From Apostichopus japonicus (Eukaryota > Echinodermata > Holothuroidea > Aspidochirotida > Stichopodidae), in the NCBI RefSeq assembly GCF_037975245.1, contig NC_092576.1, forward strand, positions 42,971,611 through 43,035,610: 64,000 nucleotides of DNA, written 5' to 3'. This document shows, one piece after another, positions 22,946-33,000 of the stretch (positions within the stretch are counted from its first letter, which is position 1; the number at the start of each line of letters is the position of its first letter). The notes under the pieces were generated by a model, which saw only the letters and a list, made by a program, of their open reading frames with translations, was not told where the DNA came from and searched no databases. Both the position numbers and the translations under genes were made by a program.

Positions 22946-24130
22946 ACTTGAAATTTCTAACGATATAGCGTAATACAGTGGTTGTTCTCTCAGTGTAAAT
23001 GTGCGTGTACTGTATATGGAACGTTATGATCGTCGCGCATCCGATACATGCCTGAGCTTTGCACGTGTGTTCCTAACATGACGTCATCATTGTCTTGTTG
23101 TGAAATCGCATTCTCAGATATCTATTTTCGGATGCGAATATTAAAACGTTAATTACTAATTAGTCCTTGAGGTTTTCAAGGTGTTGAGGATAGTTTTGAA
23201 CATAGATTTTCTCATAGATTCAGAGGAAGTTACTCTCGATGAGTTGGATTTTTCGTGACATGGCCTCTTTAATGACATTCATGATACTAGAACTGTGACT
23301 GCTTTTGCTGCCATTCATGATAACTTGGAGACAATACTATATCCATTCAAAATTATTTGGTTAAATTCACACTGTTTTGGCTAATTGCATATGAAATATT
23401 ATACCACAAAGAAATGATTAACATTGCGTAGCCATTAGCCATTCTGACTGCTAGTTACAGTATCATTTATGTTGGTTACACTTTTGGCAGTGAAACTGAC
23501 TGTCATATTCCTGTAACCTATTACAAATTTGAAGAGGACATTCAGTCTATTATTCTGGAAAAAAAAAACACTTCATTAACATGACCTAACCACAGTCTAT
23601 CAAAGTTTTAGTGAAAAGTTAGGTTAACACATGTCAGAAACTGCATAAATGATGGGCTAAAATCATTTATCAGCAGCTTGGCCTTGTTCACATTTAAGAA
23701 TGCTGTACTTCAAGTGCTCATTAGGTACCAATTGTTAACGGAAAATGTCACCTCCGAAACGACAAAATCTAGCCATCGGTCCTTGGAGAAGGAAAGGAAG
23801 GAAACCTGGGGAACACAATTGCATTTTAGCTTGGACACTTGTCCATAATATCAACCAAATTAAAACTGGAAAATACCTTCCACCAAAAAGTACAGGCTCT
23901 GACAAAAACAGTGTAGTTGAGAGTGTACAGCTGAACTAGCATATTTTAAGCATATTTATGGCCACCAAATCCACATGAAGAAACCGAGAAAGTTTGTTAA
24001 GCTACCCAAGGTAGACTTCACTTAGGATGGTCAAATGGTAAAAAATCTAAGAATTCTGGTATTTGGTCACTGAGTTACAAAGCAATAAGTGCCAATATTG
24101 GAAGTTACACCACTGATTGTGAAAATGACC

Positions 24131-26290
24131 ATATAGAGTCCTGCCAATCCTTTTCCGGTAGTTTTTAACTGGATACTTCATGAGCTGACCTAGGTCAATG
24201 AGGGGATGGGCTTTTTGGGGGTCTACTGGCAGGGGTATCCCACTAATAGAAATTTCTGGAAATGCCCAAACCTTACATATGAAGTGATACCTATCATTTT
24301 CCAGAAGGTTTCAACTAGATACATCATGAGCTCACCTAGGTCAATGAGGGGGATTGGCATTTTGGGGGTCTACTGGCAGGGGTACCCCACTAATATAAAT
24401 TTCGGGAAATGCCCATCCCTTACATATGAAGTGATACCTATCATTTTCCAGTAGGTATCAACTGGTTACCTTATGAGCCGACCTAGGTAAATGAGGGGAT
24501 GGGCATTTTGGGGGTCTACTGGCAGGGGGACCCCACTAATAGAAATTACTGGAAATGCCCATCCCTTACATATACAGTAGAGTCCTGCCAATCCTTTCCC
24601 GGTAGTTTTTAACTGGATACTTCATGAGCTGACCTAGGTCAATGAGGGGATGGGCTTTTTGGGGGTCTACTGGCAGGGGTATCCCACTAATAGAAATTTC
24701 TGGAAATGCCCATCCTTCACATATGAAGTGATACCTATCATTTTCCAGTAGGTTTCAACTGGATACTTCATGAGCTGACCTAGGTCAATGAGGGGATGGG
24801 CATTTTGGGGGTCTACTGGTACCCCACAAATAGAAATTACTGGAAATGCCCATCCCTTACATATAGAGTCCTGCCAATCCTTTTCCGGTAGTTTTTAACT
24901 GGATACTGCATGAGCTGACCTAGGTCAAAGAGGGGATGGGCTTTTTGGAATTTTGGGGGTCTACTGGCAGGGGTATCCCACTAATAGAAATTTCTGGAAA
25001 TGCCCAAACCTTACATATGAATTGATACCTATCATTTTTCAGTAGGTTTCAACTAGATACATCATGAGCTCACCTAGGTCAATGAGGGGGATTGGCATTT
25101 TGGGGGTCTACTGGCAGGGGTACCCCACTAATATAAAGTTCGGGAAATGCCCATCCCTTACATATGAAGTGATACTTATCATTTTCCAGTAGGTATCAAC
25201 TGGTTACCTTATGAGCCGACCTAGGTAAATGAGGGGATGGGCATTTTGGGGGTCTACTGGCAGGGGGACCCCACTAATAGAAATTACTGGAAATGCCCAT
25301 CCCTTACATATACAGTAGAGTCCTGCCAATCCTTTCCCGGAAGTTTTTAACTGGATACTTCATGAGCTGACCTAGGTCAATGAGGGGATGGGCTTTTTGG
25401 GGGTCTACTGGCAGGGGTATCCCATTAATAGAAACTTCTGGAAATGCCCATCCTTCACATGTAGAGTCCTGCCAATCCTTTTCCAGTAGTTTTTAACTGG
25501 ATACTTCATGAGCTGACCTAGGTCAATGAAGGGATGAGCATTTTGGGGGTCTACTGGCAGGGGTACCCACCAATAAAAATTACTGGAAATGCCCATCCCT
25601 TCTATCTGAAGTCCTAACCATCATTTTCCAGTAGGTTTCAACTGGTTACCTCATGAGCTGACCTTGGTCAATGAGGGGATGGGCATTTTGGGGGTCTACT
25701 GGCAGGGGTTCCCCACTAATAGAAATTACTGGAAAATGCCTTTCCCTTACATATAGAGTCCTGCTAATCCTTCTATTACATATAGAGTCCTGCTAATCCT
25801 AACTGGATACTTCATGAGCTGACCTAGGTCAATGAAGGGATGAGCATTTTGGGGGTCTACTGGCAGGGGTACCCACCAATAAAAATTACTGGAAATGCCC
25901 ATCCCTTCTATCTGAAGTCCTAACCATCATTTTCCAGTAGGTTTCAACTGGTTACCTCATGAGCTGACCTTGGTCAATGAGGGGATGGGCATTTTGGGGG
26001 TCTACTGGCAGGGGTTCCCCACTAATAGAAATTACTGGAAAATGCCTTTCCCTTACATATAGAGTCCTGCTAATCCTTTTCCAGTAGTTTTCAACTGGTT
26101 ACTTCATGAGCTGACCTAGGTCAATGAAGGGATGAGCATTTTGGGGGTCTACTGGCAGGGGTACCAACCAATAAAAATGACGGGAAATGCCCATCCCTTG
26201 TATCTGAAGTCCTAACCATCATTTTCCAGTTGGTTTCCAGTGGTAACCTCATGAGCTGACCTAGGTCATCCGTGAGGCTGGCAAAGCTTG
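24131..26290. repeat. ~146-bp tandem array, right half
   Basis: The continuation of the array at 18090-19080, about fifteen units, with the same subtypes in the same order as the left half. The last part (25600-26280) contains a duplicated ~280-bp two-unit block (compare 25520-25740 with 25830-26050). The array decays into unique sequence after 26280. Confidence 0.9.
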
Positions 26291-27339
26291 TACCCCACCA
26301 CCAATAATTACTGGCGATGGCCACACCCACCACAGCCAGTTTGCCAGTCGTCTGGTTTATATACAGGAATGCACTGTGAACATTGTGATGTACAAGGCAA
26401 TTGGTTACCTTCCCAGGTAACCAAACCCTATGGGCTCCCAGTCAATATTGATGCTCCATTGACACCCTTGCCTCCAGAATGTGACTGTGTGACGTCAGGT
26501 GTTAGATTCGCTTTAAAATTCATTGGACATTTGAGTGAATGTAGGGACCAAAACATGAACTTTTTATGCAATTCTTTGAGAAACATAACATAGCTCCACT
26601 AAAATATGCAAAGTGATCTACTTCCACCCCACCAAAAAACCTTGTCTTGTGGATAAGGGGAGGGGTGGGTTAAGAAGACCAGTTCATACAACTTTATAAA
26701 GAACATACCTGGAAATATTTTCGATATGAATTTTAACAAACATTGTTTATCATTGAAATTTCTTTGGGCATGCACCCAAAGGTCAGTTTACTTTTCTTAC
26801 AAAGGGACCTTTGCAACATGTTTTACCAATGGTAATAGATAATGAATGTATCTATAAACCCAGTAATTTTTAGGTTGGTGCTCCCTCTTTTTATAATCTT
26901 TTTCAGTGAAAACATCTTGAGTGAAGGCATTCTTGCACTTTATACTCAAGCATATGCTCAAGTTTTAGATTTTCAAATAGCCGAACTAGTATCTCCTCTA
27001 ACAATTGTGTTCTTTGAATATTGTTTAATGGGTATGACAGGAGTTTGCATATTCAAGAAATTTTTAAATAATTCTTGACATTGAGAAGAACTTGCCATCA
27101 TTTTGGTTCTGTAAGTCCTTGTCACATCAACATAAAGACAGGTTGTTTCCTCATTTGTTATTATGATTTGGATTGAACCTCTGCAAGGCTTTTTATTCTC
27201 AGTATATACTTACACCAAATGGTCACATTATTATGGTCACTGTTATTTTTAAGAAGGTATCAGAAGATATTTTTATGATTAACAAAGCAGACATCTTGGA
27301 CTACCACTGCAGTGGTTTTTGAGTATGTGCCCCTGTCCT
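26291..27339. other. No confident gene
   Basis: A 101-codon plus-strand frame (26288-26593) has several Cys/His residues (MHCEHCDVQGNW ... CDCVTSGVRF) but no recognised domain or good splice context. The rest is AT-rich with no feature. Confidence 0.4.
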
Positions 27340-28395
27340 GTGGTCCAGTGTGATGGAATTACATTAAATTTCCCAAGTTGCCCTAAGTGTTGTTTTTATG
27401 CTATGTCGCCCTAAGTGTTGTGAAAAGAGATAAATTCACATGGAACAACTTGTATATATGTGTAATTAATTACTTAGTTAATTAAATTATTTGCTATATT
27501 TATTTTACAAAGGGATTACTTCCAATAGTACCCATACTGGAGTCCTAACAGTGGTCCAGTGTTATGATATAACACAGTGGCGTAGGAAGGTACTTTTGAG
27601 TGGGGGGGCTGAAGACTGATGGCCGGCCTGGTGGAGGGGTCTAAGGGGAGGGGGTGCCCCCTCCCCTTTGGAATTTTTTGCCTTTCCAGGTGGCCTCAGA
27701 TGCAATTTGGTGCAATATAGCACACTTCAACACCCACTCCATTTTGTAAATAATTTTGCATTTTCACCTGGCCTTAGATGCAATTTGGTGCTCCAAATGA
27801 GATTTTTTTTCTCATTTGGAAATGAAAAAGGGGTTTTCTGACTTGCGAACTGGGGGGGGGGGGGGGCGGAATGATACTTCCGCCCTCCACATTTTTCACT
27901 GGGGGGCTGGCACCCCCCCCCAGCCCCCCCGGTTCCTACGCCCTTGATATAACATTAAATTGCCAATGTTGTTGTAAGTGTTGTTTTTATGCTATGTCGC
28001 CCTAAGTGTTGTGAAAAGAGATAAATTCACATAGGACAACTCGTATATGTGTAATTAATTACTTACTTAATTAAATTATTTGCTATATTTATTTTACAAA
28101 GGGATTAATTTCAATAGTACCCATACTGGAGTCCTAACAGTGGTCCAGTGTGATGATATAACATTAAATTGCCATTAATGTCGCTCTAAGTGTTGTTTTT
28201 ATGCTATGTCGCCCTAAGTGTTGTGAAAAGAGATAAATTCACATGGAACAACTTGTATATGTGTAATTAATTACTTAGTTAATTAAATTATTTGCTATAT
28301 TTATTTTACAAAGGGAAAACTTTCAATAGTACCCATACTGGAGTCCTAACAGTGGTCCAGTTTGATGAAATATACATTAAATTGCCAATGTCGCC
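27340..28395. repeat. ~230-bp tandem repeat, three copies, interrupted by a hAT MITE
   Basis: The copies share GTCGCCCTAAGTGTTGTGAA, AATTAATTACTTAGTTAATT, CCCATACTGGAGTCCTAACA and GTGGTCCAGT. Starts are near 27340, 27960 and 28150. Copy 1 was split by the MITE at 27575-27946. A further copy is cut off after GCCAATGTCGCCCTA at 28395, where the GC-rich array of the large element begins. Confidence 0.8.
27575..27946. mobile_element. hAT MITE with perfect 8-bp target duplication
   Basis: Begins CAGTGGCGTAGGAAGG and ends GGTTCCTACGCCCTTG. ATATAACA flanks both sides exactly (27567-27574 and 27947-27954). The other copies of the surrounding tandem repeat show the uninterrupted site (GATATAACATTAAATTGCC near 28155), which independently confirms both boundaries. 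372 bp, non-coding, with long G and C runs. Confidence 0.9.
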
Positions 28396-28670
28396 CTACC
28401 CAGCAAGCAAGCCGAAGTCGGCCCGACGGCGGCCCGGCTTCGGCACCGAAGTCGGCCCGACGGCGGCTGCCGCCGGCGGGCCGCCGTAGATTTGGCAGAC
28501 GGCAAGTCGGCGGACCGCGGGCGTAAACGCCGCCGGGCCACCGGCGGGCCACCGGCGGCTCAAGGCTGGCCCGCCGGCGGCTCAAAGCAGGCCCGCCGGC
28601 GGCTCAAAGCAGGCCCGCCGGCGGCTGGCCGACGGCAAATCAGCAGCCCTGGGGTGGCACGCCGCTGGAC
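28396..28670. repeat. GC-rich subterminal array, left
   Basis: About 275 bp of very high GC in an AT-rich setting, built from GGCCCGCCGGCGG-type words. It includes three ~22-bp copies of GCCCGCCGGCGGCTCAAAGC around 28565-28625. The array starts abruptly with CCCAGCAAGCAAGCCG. Long Gly/Ala/Arg open frames here are composition artefacts. Confidence 0.85.
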
Positions 28671-29960
28671 CGCCCGCAATTCGAGGCTCGTCCACAGTCG
28701 TATACTGAGTGTATTGTCGGTGGTATGCTGATGTCTTTCAATTATTTTTTTCTTCCATTTATACTTTATATTTATACTGAGACCCCGCTGTAATAGTCAA
28801 ATAGATTATTTTCAAAAATTGTGACGGTTGATGAAATATGGAATTCGCATTACATTTCCAGCTGGAAACTAGTCACTGCATGTGTGTATTTAAGTGGGAC
28901 ATTTTCGAAAAGTTTTATTAATTGAATATCCAGAAACACTGTAGGGGACAACAAAACTTTTAGAAGTTTGTATTCCAGATATAACGACAGTTAAGTGAAA
29001 CCAAAATTTTAATAAAAACATAAGACAAGGAGCATTGAAATAACATTGTCACAATTTATTAATTTAATGCATTTTCCTTTAATTACCAGATGTTTTAGCC
29101 ATTTATGAACAATTAACTTTAATTATTTGATAAAGCCACAGAATGAAGCAAAAGAGTGAAGCAAATTTATCAAAATACTTGCCATCATAATATCTAAAGA
29201 AGACGCCCACAGTGCGCCGAAATAGAAACAGTGTAGAAAGGAACAATGCGCAGTCGTCGTTCCCTCCATTTTTTGCTTAATTATACTGTGGACCATCACA
29301 AAGCTGTTTCAACAAGAATAAAGCAAAATCAGTACATTATATGTTGACTTTGCAACCGCATTGATATGATATGAGAAAACATGTTTTTACAAACGGAACG
29401 TTTCACCCTCCCTGCCGTACCCCCCCCCCCCCCGGCCACCACTTATTTGGTAATACAGGGACACCAATTTGTTATTTTTTATACCAGGGCATTAATATCA
29501 GGGACTTTGAAGAACTTGAACCCTTTGCTCGGAATATCATGATCATTCCGTACCTCGCATTGTTGGCCTTTACATCTCATTATGAGCTAGAGTTTCGTTA
29601 AATACACATGTAATTAAACAATACTACGACTGAAGAGTATTTCTCTTGAGGGAAAACTCAGTATAACAACCAAATATTCTTACAAAAAGTATCATAGGGG
29701 AGAGATACAGTATATGCAATAATTGGACGTACTGGTGATAAGTCTTGACTGGTGGTTAAATATGTAAAATACTACCAAAAGGATGAGCCAAAATATATGA
29801 CCATATTGGTAAGCATGCATTTGCATATATCGTAACAATTAAACTGCACAAATTGAGATTTCAATTGCATGAAGTGAATCCATGGCTGTAACTGACGTGA
29901 GGAACATAGTAGATTCTGCAATACAAGAAAATTATGAAGAGTATAACAATGTAAGTGTAA
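28671..29960. other. Putative 3' flank inside the large element; no gene
   Basis: AT-rich sequence between the left GC array and the end of the DUF4806 gene. A C homopolymer lies near 29420-29433. No coding frame is supported. Confidence 0.45.
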
Positions 29961-30030
29961 CAGTTTAATATATATGCAGAAATAAAAGCCATGTATACAT
30001 GGCTTTTATTTCTGCAGATATATTAAACTG
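29961..30030. repeat. 70-bp near-perfect palindrome, no loop
   Basis: The arms 29961-29995 and 29996-30030 are reverse complements with a single mismatch and zero spacer, centred on ATGTATACAT. It lies 26 bp beyond the stop codon of the minus-strand DUF4806 gene. A transcript would form a ~30-bp hairpin there. Confidence 0.9.
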
Positions 30031-30056
30031 CCGAAGGATACAGCTATAACGAAAGG

Positions 30057-33000
30057 TTATTCCTCCTGTTCAGAGCCAAACTGAACGTCGAAGTGGCGTT
30101 GTTGTCTTGCCTTACGTCCCCCCTCTCTATCAGAGGCTCCTTTAAAGAACTTTACAAATTCCCTTTGTATTTCCACTGCAGTGGAGTTGGAAGTTGGTTG
30201 GTTCTTCCTTATAGCTTCTACAGTTAAAAAAAAGAAGAAAGTCAAAAAGAAACCTTTTAGTTCCTTACATTGAAAGAACATGCAGGTAAGTTCTTCATAA
30301 TAATACATCGTTTGTGTATATTTTAGAGAAAAGGGAACTTCGTCGTTTTAATATGAACCCCAACCATGAAACCAGCAAATTCCAGGTAGTTTTTCTGAGT
30401 GTGTGAGCCACGAGTTTCGCGCCCCATGTTGCAGCTCCCACGTACCGGAGCACGTTCGTCAGTTCATTTGCGGGCTTTAGGGTATTCTGTATTGGCCCCA
30501 AATTATAGCATGCTATAATCTTAGTATTGAAGGTGAAGCACATATGAATTAAGTCTCTGCCGAAGATATCTTGGTATACAATTATCAACTAATAGCCTTA
30601 TCTAATATGCATATCATAATAGGCCTAAGTGCTTGTCTACTGATTTTTTCTTGGCCGTGGATCTGTCCGTTATCAATCGAAAGCGATGCCGGGGACGTTC
30701 TCGTTACAATAAAGCAAATAGATACGGGAAAATAGCTTTGCAAAAAGTAAGGCGTACATAATGTAAAGTAAGCAAATATTCAATAAATTGTACGAACTTT
30801 CTAAAACTTTTCGAAGGAACAGGTCCTTAAATGCCAACTTCTCCCCTTGACCAGTCCAATTAATGCATTTGGCTACATTATTTTGGATCAATTCCTGCAG
30901 CATCCTCCTGACTGCTACAGGCAAGATCTGCCCACCTACTGACGACAGTGTCAAAATCTGGAAGAAAACAGTTGTGAATCTTTGAGTCTTCATGGAAGCC
31001 AGAATTTTCTGAGGACTGCGTTATGCTCCAACTAGCTTCAACTTGACGTTTTTTCCAGCATGCTTATTTTACACCAGAAACGTGCACGAGACAGTGAGTG
31101 ATACAACAATCTACCATAAATCAATAGCTTATTCCACATCCTGTATTCGTCTAAAGTAATATTGCTCCAAATTATATCGTGAACTGTCCAACTTTGAATA
31201 CCTGTTGTAAAAAAATAATGTCTTTACGTACAACGACAACAACTACTTCTATGACTTCGCAAAAACAATGCAAGAAGTCATGCCGTTACTATCGAGTAAC
31301 GATTACTTTACTGTGCAGGCACTACAATTTTCAAGGTTCTACCATTGATAAGGTATGTATTACTGTAGTATAGGTTTTTCAATAGTACTGTATAGTGGAA
31401 GGTTCGGTAAATGACTAGGCTAATGTAGCTCAATTGACAAGGTTTACTAAATCAGACCTGTCAACCTGTTTGACCAGGGGCGTAGCGAAGGGGTTTTTGT
31501 TGGGGGGGTGTGGAGAATTTGATTTGCCGACGGATCTGGAAGTGGTGACTGAAATGGGGGAGGGGTCTAAGGGGAGGGGGTCTACCCCTCCCCTTTGGAA
31601 AATTTTTAGTTTTGAAACGTCCTTAGATGCAATCTGGTGCATATTTTAAGTCAAATTTGATTTGCCGACGGATCTGGAATTGGTGACTGAAATGGGGGAG
31701 GGGTCTAAGGGTAGGGGGTCTACCCCTCCCCTTTGGAAAATTTTTAGTTTTGAAACGTCCTTAGATGCAATCTGGTGCATATTTTAAGTCAAATTTGATT
31801 TGCCGACGGATCTGGAAGTGGTGACTGAAATGGGGGAGGGGTCTAAGGGGAGGGGGTCTACCCCTCCCCTTTGGAAAATTTTTAGTTTTGAAACGTCCTT
31901 AGATGCAATCTGGTGCATATTTTAAGTCAAATTTGATTTGCCGACGGATCTGGAAGTGGTGACTGAAATGGGGGAGGGGTCTAAGGGGAGGGGGTCTACC
32001 CCTCCCCTTTGGAAAATTTTTAGTTTTGAAACGTCCTTAGATGCAATCTGGTGCATATTTTAAGTCAAATTTGATTTGCCGACGGATCTGGAATTGGTGA
32101 CTGAAATGGGGGAGGGGTCTAAGGGTAGGGGGTCTACCCCTCCCCTTTGGAAAATTTTTAGTTTTGAAACGTCCTTAGATGCAATCTGGTGCATATTTTA
32201 AGTCAAATTTGATTTGCCGACGGATCTGGAAGTGGTGACTGAAATGGGGGAGGGGTCTAAGGGGAGGGGGTCTACCCCTCCCCTTTGGAAAATTTTTAGT
32301 TTTGAAACGTCCTTAGATGCAATCTGGTGCATATTTTAAGTCAAATTTGATTTGCCGACGGATCTGGAAGTGGTGACTGAAATGGGGGAGGGGTCTAAGG
32401 GGAGGGGGTCTACCCCTCCCCTTTGGAAAATTTTTAGTTTTGAAACGTCCTTAGATGCAATCTGGTGCATATTTTAAGTCAAATTTGATTTGCCGACGGA
32501 TCTGGAATTGGTGACTGAAATGGGGGAGGGGTCTAAGGGGAGGGGGTCTACCCCTCCCCTTTGGAAATTTTTTAGTTTTGAAACGTCCTTAGATGCAATC
32601 TGGTGCATATATTAAGTCAAATTTGGCACGGAAGAAGCTCCCGTTCTCCTTTTCTCTATTCAGCTTTCCTTCTTTCTTCCCCTTCCGCTCTCTTCACCTT
32701 TTCTCCTTTTGCCGACAGACCCAAAATTTGCCGACAGCGACCAAATTATTGGGGGGGTGTGACACCCCCCCCACACCTACCCGCTCGCTACGCCCCTGTG
32801 TTTGACCCCAAAATAGGGAGAATAACATTTTTCATGGCCAAAAAATAGGGAGAACAAGGGGAAAATCGGGAGGTTGGTCATTTTCAACTGAAATGATATA
32901 AATACTCCTAAATAAGTATAGGCCCTAGGCTACTTATGCAATACAGTGAGAGAATCTTCCAATCAGTGTTTCTTGTTGTAGTTTGCAGCAGCTGACTTCG

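Larger units (their letters stand above)
20125..23268. mobile_element. TTAA-flanked element (Kolobok/piggyBac-like target), nested
   Basis: The left end AGTGGCCATGACACGAAAA and the complement of the right end, AGAGGCCATGTCACGAAAA, match at 17 of 19. TTAA flanks both sides (20121-20124 and 23269-23272). TTAA is the target of Kolobok and piggyBac superfamilies; the ends do not start CCC/CCY, so piggyBac is less likely. Inside is a damaged P2X7 C-terminal-type gene at the left end and a possible coding exon at 22667-22945. No transposase was recognised, so this copy looks non-autonomous. Confidence 0.65.
19081..24130. mobile_element. ~5.05-kb inverted-repeat element splitting the tandem array
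   Basis: The left end GGTCATTTTCAAAATCAGT (19081) and the complement of the right end, GGTCATTTTCACAATCAGT (24130), match over about 30 bp. Array sequence ACATAT ends at the left and ATATAGAG resumes at the right. The target duplication is therefore ATAT, or TA if the ends are drawn one base wider. About 3.15 kb of its length is a second element (20125-23268). The motif TTTCGGAGGTGAC recurs near both ends. No intact transposase is visible; superfamily unassigned. Confidence 0.7.

Noticed and set aside
26288-26593. Cys/His-containing 101-codon frame
   Set aside because: There is no known zinc-finger spacing, no splice support, and it emerges from the decaying edge of a tandem array.
28292-28731. 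Gly/Ala/Arg-rich frames on both strands
   Set aside because: They fall in the GC-rich array and reflect base composition.
30295-30588. 97-codon minus-strand frame in the last intron of the DUF4806 gene
   Set aside because: It would break the phase-consistent join of exons 5 and 6 and carries no motif.
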